In this document: in pieces, positions 31,922 to 39,789 of the stretch | Layout: the number at the start of each line of letters is the position of its first letter | Position numbering within the stretch: position 1 is the first letter of the stretch | Source: Alphaproteobacteria bacterium | Lineage (GTDB): Bacteria; Myxococcota_A; UBA796; GCA-2862545 | Direction: 5' to 3' | Assembly (NCBI GenBank): GCA_020632875.1 | Contig: JACKET010000002.1 | Coordinates: forward strand, 627,633-691,632 | Length of the DNA: 64,000 nt | The notes under the pieces: model-generated | Seen by the model: only the letters and a program-made list of their open reading frames with translations | The model's database searches: none | Told to the model about the DNA's origin: nothing | Program-made: the position numbers and the translations under genes

Positions 31922-33169
31922 ATGCAGTTCCCCGTCGACCCCATTCCGCCCAGCAACGAGCCGCCGGTGCTCGAGTTGCTGGCGGTGCTCTTCGCGCTCG
32001 TGCTCATCGTGTCCGTCGTGGATCTCGTGCGGCGCCCGGTCCGCGTTCCGCCCTGGGCGCTGGCGCCGTTCGTGTGGGTCGTGCCGGCCGGGCTGTGGCT
32101 CGTGGGTGTCGCGTGGCAGCTGGAGGGGTGGTCGCGGCTCGAGGGCCTCGCGGAGGGCCTCGGCTGGAGCGCCGTCGCTTGTGGCTCGACGTGCACGGCG
32201 CTCGCGATGGGCCTCGGTGTGTCGAGGTCCGTCGCACCCCGGCCGCACGGAGAGCCCGTCGCGCCGGGCGTGCGCGACGTACGGGCCACGGTGGGGCTCG
32301 CGGTGCTGGGCATCGCGGTGGGCTCGTCCGGCGCGTGGCTCGGCGACCCGCTGCTCGTCGCCTGGGGCTGGGCCTGCCTCGCCGCAGCGGCCCTCGCGAA
32401 GCCCGACGCGGAGCGCCGGCGGCTGGGGTTCCGGTTCGTCCTCCACCTGCTCGGCGTCGCGCTGGTGTCGGGGGTGGCGCGTGACGCGCTCGTGTGGATC
32501 GAGGCGTCGTGGGGGCCGATGCCCGCGGCGCCTCCGGGGCCCGGCGTGGTCCTCGCCCCGCTCGTGCTGCTCGCAGCGGTCGCGGCGGGTGTGCGGTCTC
32601 GCGTCGCCGCCTGCTCCGCCGTTGCGCTCGCGCTCGTCGGGTCGCTCGCGCTCGCGCCGCGCGGCCTGACCTTCGGCCCGTCCGACGTCGTGCTGCCCAC
32701 GTGGGTCGACCTCGTCGGGAATCCGGGGAATCCGACGTTCCTGGATCGCTCCGGGTCGCGCGCGCTGCGCGTCGTTCGGCGCGACGGCGCGACCGAGGCC
32801 GACCCCGACTTCGGGGACGCGTGGGAGCACGCGATCGATGCCCGGACGCCGCTGTCCCGCGTGGGCGCGGTGCGTCGCGACGTCCGGACGTCCGGCGGGT
32901 TCACGGCGCGCGGGTTCGTCGGCGAGATCCCGCAGGGGGCGCTCCCGCCCGGTCTGACCGTGCTCGAGATGGACGGGAAGGCGTACGTGGGCCCCGGGCG
33001 CACGCTCGAGATGGGCCCCGAGCTCCACGGCTTCCTCCGGAGCACGGTCGCCTCGGGTGGCGGCGTCCGGGTGGTGGAGGTGCTCGCCTCGGATCGCTGG
33101 ACCTTCCAGGACTTCGTGTCGATCTGCGCGAGCGTTCGCCCGGCCGCGTGCATGCTCGTCCCGGACTGA
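31922..33169 (+). CDS. Multi-pass membrane protein, unknown function
   Basis: 415-aa protein with about six hydrophobic segments in residues 20-245 and a soluble C-terminal ~160 residues. The last part (VVEVLASDRWTFQDFVSICASVRPAACMLVPD) is reminiscent of ExbD/TolR-type periplasmic domains, but the match is weak and I would not name it. The ATG follows a short leader (GGGGCGCC). It precedes Asp-linker lipoprotein B by 76 nt on the same strand, and the GTAAC site lies between them. Confidence 0.75.
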   Translation: MQFPVDPIPPSNEPPVLELLAVLFALVLIVSVVDLVRRPVRVPPWALAPFVWVVPAGLWLVGVAWQLEGWSRLEGLAEGLGWSAVACGSTCTALAMGLGVSRSVAPRPHGEPVAPGVRDVRATVGLAVLGIAVGSSGAWLGDPLLVAWGWACLAAAALAKPDAERRRLGFRFVLHLLGVALVSGVARDALVWIEASWGPMPAAPPGPGVVLAPLVLLAAVAAGVRSRVAACSAVALALVGSLALAPRGLTFGPSDVVLPTWVDLVGNPGNPTFLDRSGSRALRVVRRDGATEADPDFGDAWEHAIDARTPLSRVGAVRRDVRTSGGFTARGFVGEIPQGALPPGLTVLEMDGKAYVGPGRTLEMGPELHGFLRSTVASGGGVRVVEVLASDRWTFQDFVSICASVRPAACMLVPD

Positions 33170-33179
33170 CCGCCGCGTC

Positions 33180-33194
33180 GTAACAACGCGTAAC
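33180..33194 (+). promoter_or_regulatory. Direct-repeat operator candidate GTAAC-N5-GTAAC
   Basis: GTAACAACGCGTAAC, second copy of the site found at 27449-27463. The two share GTAAC..CGCGTAACA. It lies in the 76-nt gap upstream of Asp-linker lipoprotein B, ending 51 nt before the ATG. As the upstream gene stops at 33169, this copy is not constrained by coding. Confidence 0.55.
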
Positions 33195-33212
33195 AGTCCA
33201 CGGAGATCGGCC

Positions 33213-33237
33213 CTCCCGCGCGAAACGCTCGCGGGAG
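33213..33237 (+). promoter_or_regulatory. Leader hairpin touching the ribosome-binding site
   Basis: CTCCCGCG and CGCGGGAG pair perfectly (8 bp, 9-nt loop). The 3' arm contains the first GGAG of the GGGAGGAGG ribosome-binding site in front of ATG 33246. Folding could therefore partly mask translation initiation of lipoprotein B. Effect is inferred only. Confidence 0.35.
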
Positions 33238-33245
33238 GAGGACCC

Positions 33246-35066
33246 ATGCGCCTGATCACCCCGCTCGCCCTGCTCCTGTTCGCCTGTGACGCGAAAGACC
33301 CCGCGGACACCGAGACCGACACCGACACCGATACCGACTCCGATGCGGACACCGACTCCGACGCCGACACCGACTCCGATGCAGATGCAGATACCGACAC
33401 CGACACGGACGCGGATTCCGATGCGGACTCCGACTCCGACTCCGATACGGACGCGGACACCGACGCGGATGCGGACACGGATACCGGGCCGCTCGACCTC
33501 GACGGCGACGGCTTCGCGCCTCCCGACGACTGCGACGATGCCGACCCGTCGCGGTACCCGGGTGCCATCGAGCTCTGCAACGACGCGGACGACGACTGCG
33601 ACGGCGTCGCGGACGACGGCGTGCCCACGACGACGTGGTACGTCGACCTCGACGGAGACGGCTTCGGCGACGGGTCCCAGGCGAGCGACGCCTGCGCGGC
33701 GCCTCCCGGCACCGTGGCCGACGGCTCGGACTGCGACGACACGAACCCCGCCGTGAGCCCCGGAGCGCCGCCCGACCTCTGCGACGCGCTCGACACGGAC
33801 TGCGACGGGGTCATCGAGGAGATCCGCGTCCCCGCGGACTTCGCGACGATCACCGAGGCGCTGGCCGCGGCCGTGAGCGGCGACACCATCTGCGTCGAGC
33901 CCGCGACCTACGAGGAGCGCATCGTGGTGTCCGGCCGCGACATCACGGTCGTCGGACGGGCGGGGCGCGATCAGACGTTCCTCGACTCCACGACCTACAA
34001 CCTCCGCGCCGTGCTCGCCGATGCCGCCGCGACGCTCGTCGTGGAGGGGTTCACGATCACGGGCGGCCCGGGCGGCGGCGCGCGCGTGCGGACGGGCGGG
34101 ACGCTCGTGCTGCGCGACGTGATCGTGGAGGACAACACGCAGACCATGGGCGCCGCGGCCATCGTCGACAGCAACGGCGCGGCGCTGACCATCGAGGACA
34201 GCGTCGTGCGGGACAACCTCGCCGAGGGCTCGGCGCCGGTGGGCGGGGCCATCGCGCACTTCGCGACCGCGGGCACCCTGACGCTGCGGAACACGCAGAT
34301 CGTCGACAACACCGTCCTCTGCACGGCCACCGGCGAGCGCTTCGGAGGGGGCATCAGCGCGGCGGGCAATGTGGTCCTCGAGGATGTCGTGCTGGCGCGG
34401 AACCGCATCCAGGGCTGCAGCGGGGCGTCGGGCACGGCGCTCTCGGTGCGGGATGCGGGCAGCCTGACCGCGACGCGTGTCACCATCGCGGAGAACCAGG
34501 CCTCGGGCGGGCAGGCCGCGAAGGGCGCCGTGCACCTGCGGGGGCTGGGCGCCACGCTGTCGAACGTCGCCATCGTCGGGAACGAGGGCCTCGCGTCGAC
34601 CTCGGTGCAGGGAGCGGGGCTGTACGCGGAGAACGCGGTCGTGGCGCTCCACAGCTCGGTCGTGCACGGGAACTACGGGTCGGCGCCCGCGTACGTCCAG
34701 GGCACCGGGCTCTACCTGCAGGGCGGCTCGCAGTCGATCGTGAACACCTCGATCGACGGGAACCAGTCGCCGAACCTCGCATCGGGCGGGGTGTACGTCG
34801 TGGGTGCCGCGCTGGACGTCCGCTACTCCAACGCGTTCGACAACGACGGTGGCGACTGGGTCGACGTGAACGACCCGACGGGGACCCAGGGTAGCGTCTC
34901 CGTGGCGCCCGGATACGCCGATGTGTCCGGCTCCGACGCGCTGCTCTGGGACCTGCACCTCGTGCCCGGCTCGCCCCTCGTCGATGCCGGCGACCCCGGG
35001 CTCCTGGACCCGGACGGCTCGCGCAGCGACATCGGCGTGCACGGCGGGCCCGCGGCCGGGAACTGA
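33246..35066 (+). CDS. Asp-linker MopE/beta-helix lipoprotein B
   Basis: 606-aa lipoprotein (MRLITPLALLLFAC) with the same plan as lipoprotein A: lipobox Cys, then a ~60-residue Asp-Thr/Ser/Ala linker, then MopE motifs (DCDDADPSRYPGAIELCNDADDDCDG; CDDTNPAVSPGAPPDLCDALDTDCDG), then a parallel beta-helix (~200-575, opening FATITEALAAAVSGDTICVEP). It closes with PGSPLVDAGDPGLLDPDGSRSDIGVHGGPA. A strong ribosome-binding site GGGAGGAGG precedes the ATG, partly within a hairpin. The regulator gene at 35095 follows after 28 nt, so the two are probably co-transcribed. Confidence 0.88.
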   Translation: MRLITPLALLLFACDAKDPADTETDTDTDTDSDADTDSDADTDSDADADTDTDTDADSDADSDSDSDTDADTDADADTDTGPLDLDGDGFAPPDDCDDADPSRYPGAIELCNDADDDCDGVADDGVPTTTWYVDLDGDGFGDGSQASDACAAPPGTVADGSDCDDTNPAVSPGAPPDLCDALDTDCDGVIEEIRVPADFATITEALAAAVSGDTICVEPATYEERIVVSGRDITVVGRAGRDQTFLDSTTYNLRAVLADAAATLVVEGFTITGGPGGGARVRTGGTLVLRDVIVEDNTQTMGAAAIVDSNGAALTIEDSVVRDNLAEGSAPVGGAIAHFATAGTLTLRNTQIVDNTVLCTATGERFGGGISAAGNVVLEDVVLARNRIQGCSGASGTALSVRDAGSLTATRVTIAENQASGGQAAKGAVHLRGLGATLSNVAIVGNEGLASTSVQGAGLYAENAVVALHSSVVHGNYGSAPAYVQGTGLYLQGGSQSIVNTSIDGNQSPNLASGGVYVVGAALDVRYSNAFDNDGGDWVDVNDPTGTQGSVSVAPGYADVSGSDALLWDLHLVPGSPLVDAGDPGLLDPDGSRSDIGVHGGPAAGN

Positions 35067-35094
35067 GGCCCGCGTGGACTGCTACGCTGGGCCC

Positions 35095-38000
35095 ATGGCC
35101 CGAATCGTCGCGGACACCCCTGGCCTGGCCGCGCTCGCGCGTCGGGCCGGGCATCACGTCGCCGCCGACCACGTCGACGCGCGCCTGCTCCGCGCCGTCG
35201 AGGCCGTGCTGCTCGAGGGCACCGATGCCTGGGACCGCCTGCGGGGGTGGCGCGCCGGCGGGGTGCGGGCGGGCGCGGTCATCCTGACGCGGGCGGCCCC
35301 CCCGGTGGACCGCGCGCGGCTGGAGCCCGTCGTGCTGCTGCGCGAAGCGGCACCGGAGGCTCTCGACGTCGCGCTGGAGCGCCTCTTCGACGGTCGACCC
35401 GCTGGGACCCTCGAGCTGGCCGAGGGCCGCGTGGATCTGGACCGCGGGGTCTTCCGCCGCTCGATGGGGCGGGACGTGGGGCTGACGACCCAGGAGGTCC
35501 GGCTGCTGGGCTACCTGGGCGCGCGCTCGGGTCGGCCCATCTCGCGCGAGGAGCTGCAGCTCCAGGTGTGGGACCACATGAAGCCCGTGCCCACGAGGGC
35601 CGTCGACATGGCGGTGTCGCGCGTGCGCAAGAAGATCGAGGCGCGCCACGACCACCCGCGGTCGCTGCTGACCGTGCGCCACGGCGGGTACCGCCTGTTG
35701 CTCGGCCACGCGCGGGGAGCGACCTCGCGCGTGGCGTACGTCGGCCACGTCGAGCTGGAGCGCGAGCTGCGCGGGCTGCTGGCGCGCGACCGGGTGCTCG
35801 TGCTCATCGGCCCGCCGGGCGTGGGGAAGTCGGCGACCGCGAGGCAGCTCGTCCCGGCGGGGGCCGGGCCGGTGGTCGACCTCTACGGCGTCGACCGGCT
35901 CGACGCGGTGCCGGGGCACATCGCGATGGCGCTCCGAACGCCGCTCCCCGACGCGCTCGACGTCGACGCGGGCCTTCGATGGGTGCTCGACGCCCTCGGC
36001 AGGACGGGAGCCTCGCTGGTGCTCGACCACGTCGACGCGCTGCCCGGGCTCGCGGCGCGCGTGGCGGCGCTGGTGGGGCCGGAGGGCGTGTCGGTGGTGC
36101 TGACGGCACGCGCCGCGCCGCCCACCGGAGACGTGCAGGTGCGCCGCATCCCGCCGCTCGATGCCGAGGAGGCCGCCGAGCTGCTGCGCCAGCGCGCGGA
36201 GAGGGCGGGCGGGACGATCGATCCGGCGCTGGCGCTCGAGCTGGCCCCGCTGCTCGACGGCCTGCCGCTCGCCATCGAGCTCGCCGCGGGGCGGGTCCGG
36301 GCCCTCGGCGCGGCCGGACTGAAGCAGTGGATGGACGCCCGGCTCGACGTGCTCGGCGGAGGGCAGGGGAGGCACGCCACGCTGCGCACGGCCATCGAGG
36401 GCTCGTGGGCGCGGCTCGGCCCGGCGGCGCGGCACCTGCTCGCCGTGCTCACGGCGTTCGACGGGCCGTTCGAGCCGCTCGACGCATCCTCGGTCGCACC
36501 CGACCCCATCGTGCAGCCGTGGATCGAGCTCGTCGACAGCAGCCTCGTGCATCCCGATCCGGGCGGATTCCGCCTGCTGCACGCCATCCGCGACTTCGCG
36601 GCCGAGCGCCTGCCCGAGGTCGCCGCAGAGGCGCGCCGGGCGCACCTCGCGTGGCTGGTCCCGCACGTGGGGGCCTGGGTGGGCGCGCTGCGCGGCGTCG
36701 GGGCGCGTGAGGCGTTCGACCAGCTGGTGCGTCGGCGCGCCGAGCTGGAGGCCGGGCTCGCGCGGGGCGCGCCACCCGAGGCCCTCATCACGCTGGTGGA
36801 GGGGCTCGACGCGCTCCTGTGGACGTACGGCACCGAGCTCGAGCGGCTCGAGCTGTACGCGCGCGTCGAAGAGGCGATGGCCGGCAGCCCCGTCGCGGCG
36901 GGTCGTCTGCTGCTGCGCCGCGGCCTGACCCTGCAGAACCGCGAGCGCGCGGCGGCCCTGCTTGACCTCGACCGGGCGGTGGAGCTGTTGCGCGACGAGG
37001 CGCCGGAGACCGCGGCGCGCGCAGCGCTCGCGGCCGCCCGCGCGGCCCGGTGGACAGAGGGCACACGCGCGAGCTGGGCGAGGGTGCGGGGCTTCGAGGG
37101 CGAGGCGCTGTCGGACGAGACGCGGCTCCGGATGGAGGCCTGGGGGCTGTTGTGCGCCGAGGTCCTCCGCGAGGTCGAGCTGCGCGAGTCGACGCGCCGG
37201 ATGCTCGGGATCGTCGACCAGCTCGAGGTGCGTGGCGCCATCTGGGACGCGTCGCGCGTCGCGCTCGCCCTGCCGAATCACCTGCGGCTGCTGGGGCTCG
37301 GCGACCCGCTCGCCCTCGTCGAGCGCGTGCAGCACTGGACCGAGCAGCTGCCCGACCCGCGCCTGCTCGGGCAGACGCTGATCTCCGTCGGTGTCGAGTA
37401 CGGCGCGCTCGGCCAGCTCGACGCCGCGCTCGAGGCGTTCGATCGGGCCGAGGCCATCGTGCGCACCATCGAGCCCGTGCGCCGGCTCCAGGTGCTCCAG
37501 CAGCGCGCGTGCGCGCTGTACCAGGCCGGCGAGCTCGAGCGCGCCCAGCTCGACCTCGAGCGGTACACGGCGTGGTGCGAGGAGGAGGGCAACGCGCTCG
37601 GCACGGCCGACGGATGCCTGTTCCTCGCGCCGCTCGCGTGCGAGCGCGGCATGCCCGGGCGGGCCGAGGCCTACGCGACCCGCGCGATCGACGCGTCGCG
37701 GCGGGCCGAGAACGACCACCTGCTGCACCACGCGAGGCTCGCGCTGGGCCTGGCGCAGCTCTACGACGGACGCCCCGCGGAGGCCGGCGAGACGCTGCGA
37801 TCCGTCGATGCGAACCTGCTGAGCTCGATGGGGCGCCACCAGCTCGCGACGCGTCTGTGCTGCGCCCACCGCATCCTCGGCGCCCCCGATGCGGCGCTCG
37901 AGCACGCGATGGTCGCGCTCGCGATGGAGGAGGTCGGGGCGTTCGGGGAGTCCGTGCGGGCCGTGGTGCTCGCGGGTCGCGCGGCGGATCTCGCCGCTCT

Positions 38001-38109
38001 CGCGGAGCTCGGCGGCGCGACGGGGGTGCCGATGGCCGCGGAGATCCGGCTGCTCGCGAAGACCTGGCGCTTCGCGCTGGGCGCTACGCCTTCGCTCTCG
38101 GCAGGGTGA
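35095..38109 (+). CDS. Winged-helix / STAND-like P-loop regulator (paralogue 2)
   Basis: 1004-aa paralogue of the regulator at 24571. Degenerate N-terminal domain (1-100), OmpR-type winged helix (~105-202), P-loop GPPGVGKS at 239-246, [13 protein letters not shown] near 395, then a TPR-like helical C-terminus. Over the stretch [10 protein letters not shown] to RKKIE, 27 of 31 residues equal paralogue 1, and 27 consecutive bases encoding RAVDMAVSR are identical, including the rare AGG Arg codon, while the rest has diverged more. The two should read the same DNA site. It follows lipoprotein B by 28 nt and overlaps the next, convergent gene by 26 nt. Confidence 0.87.
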   Translation: MARIVADTPGLAALARRAGHHVAADHVDARLLRAVEAVLLEGTDAWDRLRGWRAGGVRAGAVILTRAAPPVDRARLEPVVLLREAAPEALDVALERLFDGRPAGTLELAEGRVDLDRGVFRRSMGRDVGLTTQEVRLLGYLGARSGRPISREELQLQVWDHMKPVPTRAVDMAVSRVRKKIEARHDHPRSLLTVRHGGYRLLLGHARGATSRVAYVGHVELERELRGLLARDRVLVLIGPPGVGKSATARQLVPAGAGPVVDLYGVDRLDAVPGHIAMALRTPLPDALDVDAGLRWVLDALGRTGASLVLDHVDALPGLAARVAALVGPEGVSVVLTARAAPPTGDVQVRRIPPLDAEEAAELLRQRAERAGGTIDPALALELAPLLDGLPLAIELAAGRVRALGAAGLKQWMDARLDVLGGGQGRHATLRTAIEGSWARLGPAARHLLAVLTAFDGPFEPLDASSVAPDPIVQPWIELVDSSLVHPDPGGFRLLHAIRDFAAERLPEVAAEARRAHLAWLVPHVGAWVGALRGVGAREAFDQLVRRRAELEAGLARGAPPEALITLVEGLDALLWTYGTELERLELYARVEEAMAGSPVAAGRLLLRRGLTLQNRERAAALLDLDRAVELLRDEAPETAARAALAAARAARWTEGTRASWARVRGFEGEALSDETRLRMEAWGLLCAEVLREVELRESTRRMLGIVDQLEVRGAIWDASRVALALPNHLRLLGLGDPLALVERVQHWTEQLPDPRLLGQTLISVGVEYGALGQLDAALEAFDRAEAIVRTIEPVRRLQVLQQRACALYQAGELERAQLDLERYTAWCEEEGNALGTADGCLFLAPLACERGMPGRAEAYATRAIDASRRAENDHLLHHARLALGLAQLYDGRPAEAGETLRSVDANLLSSMGRHQLATRLCCAHRILGAPDAALEHAMVALAMEEVGAFGESVRAVVLAGRAADLAALAELGGATGVPMAAEIRLLAKTWRFALGATPSLSAG

Positions 38110-39769
38110 CGTTCGGCGTTCCGGCCGGGATCCGCGCGACGATGGCGTCGATCACCTCGGGCTCGACGGTGCCCTTCATGCGGAACGACACGCTCGCGAC
38201 CCGCGGCAGGTGGGTCAGGAACCTCAGGGGCTCGACGAACCAGTTCGGGTACTGGCGCGGGTCGCGCACGCTCGGTGGGTAGACCGCCTGCAGCTCGGTG
38301 AACACGGCGTGCACGCCGTCGTCGCGGCGCACGTAGCTCCGCGCGAAGTGCGAGTACCGCATCCGGAAGTGCACGCTCGACCGCGGTAGGGCGTCGAGCC
38401 ACCACGCGTCGGTCTCGCCGCTGTGCTCCCCCAGGCCCCACAGCACGACCTCGCGGATCTTCGACAGCCACGGCACGAGCGCGGGGTCGCGGTCGCGATC
38501 GTCGGAGTGGTACGAGAAGAGCTGGATGACCTCGAGGTCGGGGAAGGCGTCGAGGATGCGGGCGTGATCCATCGCGTGGGCGGGGATCTCGGCCTCGAGG
38601 TGGACGATGCCGGGCGGGGGGGCGTCGAGTAGCGCCTGCACCTCGTCCCACGTGGGGCTGGTGCCGTGTTCGTCGAACGCGAAGCCCACGATGCTCCGCG
38701 TGTCGTCGGGGTCGGGGACGAGCGTGGAGCCGATGCGCTTCAGCGAGACGAGGTTCGGATGCGTGTAGTGCGCCACCGTCGACCCCAGCTGCTCGACTGT
38801 GCGCCAGGCGGGATCGGCCATCACCGCGGGCTTGATGCGCTTCGGCTTCGCCGTGATGCTCGACAGCAGGCCGCGACGCCAGCGCGCGGTGCGGGGCTCG
38901 ACGCTCGGCCCGAGCGAGCCGAGCCACACGGCGTTGTTCGCCTTGGCCAGCGCGGCCATCTCCTTCTTCTCGGCGGGCTTCAGCACCCGCTCTTCGGCGT
39001 CGAGCTGGAGGCGGGCGAACCGGCCGCGCGCGTCGCCGGCTTCGAGCAGCGCGTCGACCCACACGAGCACCGCGCCCGTGTCGGCGGGATCGCGGAGCAC
39101 CCCGGCGTAGAGGGCCTCTGGATCGACCCCGCTCGCGCGTCGCTGCGCGAAGGGCCGGGCGACGGTGCGGGCCACGGCGTCGTCCAGGCCGTCGAGGTCG
39201 GTCTCGCCGGGCTCTGGCAGCTTGGACAGCACGCGGTCGATGCCCTCGAGCTGGCTGTCCTCGAAGTCGGTGTAGTCGCCGTCGTCCATCTGGTCGCGAA
39301 CGGCCTGCACCGCGGCGCGGCGGGCCTCGAGGGGCGCCCGCATCCGCGGGTCGGCCACGTGCGCCACGGCGCGGAAGTACCCGGTCCACGCGGGCCGGCT
39401 GGACGAAGACCTCTGCTGGAACGCGTCGGGGAAGGCCATCAGGGCAGGGGTGGCCCGCGGGTCGGGCGGCAGGTTCACGAGCCGGTCGAAGCGGGCCCGC
39501 ACGTCCTTCGCGGTGCCGTCGGGCAGCACGGCGAGCAGGGTGCCGAGCTGCACGTGCTTCGCCTCGCCGAAGCGGGCCTCCCACGCGGTCTGGAGCTGCT
39601 TGCGGGGCACGTCGAGCGGCGGGAGCGCAGCGGTCGCGTGGTCGGACAGGGCGTCGAGCGCGTCGGCGAGCGCCGGGCTGCGCGTGCGGCCCCAGATCCC
39701 GACGAGCTCGATCAGCGCGCCCTCCCAGTCGTCCGCATCCAGCGCAGCGATGGCTTCTGCGATTCCCAT
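38084..39769 (-). CDS. TIGR02996-like repeat-companion domain protein
   Basis: 561-aa cytosolic protein. Residues ~215-265 (DPEALYAGVLRDPADTGAVLVWVDALLEAGDARGRFARLQLD) match the TIGR02996 motif ('LYA..L.DP.D....LV..D.L.E.GD.RG.F..LQ'), found in large paralogous families of Myxococcota and Planctomycetes, usually beside leucine-rich-like repeats. The C-terminal half has such irregular repeats. ATG 39769 is preceded by GGAGGGGAC; the open frame continues to 40843 only as a shadow of the kinase. It overlaps the 3' end of regulator 2 by 26 nt tail-to-tail and follows the kinase-FGE gene on the same strand. Biochemical role unknown. Confidence 0.8.
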   Translation of the reverse strand: MGIAEAIAALDADDWEGALIELVGIWGRTRSPALADALDALSDHATAALPPLDVPRKQLQTAWEARFGEAKHVQLGTLLAVLPDGTAKDVRARFDRLVNLPPDPRATPALMAFPDAFQQRSSSSRPAWTGYFRAVAHVADPRMRAPLEARRAAVQAVRDQMDDGDYTDFEDSQLEGIDRVLSKLPEPGETDLDGLDDAVARTVARPFAQRRASGVDPEALYAGVLRDPADTGAVLVWVDALLEAGDARGRFARLQLDAEERVLKPAEKKEMAALAKANNAVWLGSLGPSVEPRTARWRRGLLSSITAKPKRIKPAVMADPAWRTVEQLGSTVAHYTHPNLVSLKRIGSTLVPDPDDTRSIVGFAFDEHGTSPTWDEVQALLDAPPPGIVHLEAEIPAHAMDHARILDAFPDLEVIQLFSYHSDDRDRDPALVPWLSKIREVVLWGLGEHSGETDAWWLDALPRSSVHFRMRYSHFARSYVRRDDGVHAVFTELQAVYPPSVRDPRQYPNWFVEPLRFLTHLPRVASVSFRMKGTVEPEVIDAIVARIPAGTPNVTLPRAKA

Positions 39770-39789
39770 GTCCCCTCCGGGCGCCGAGG

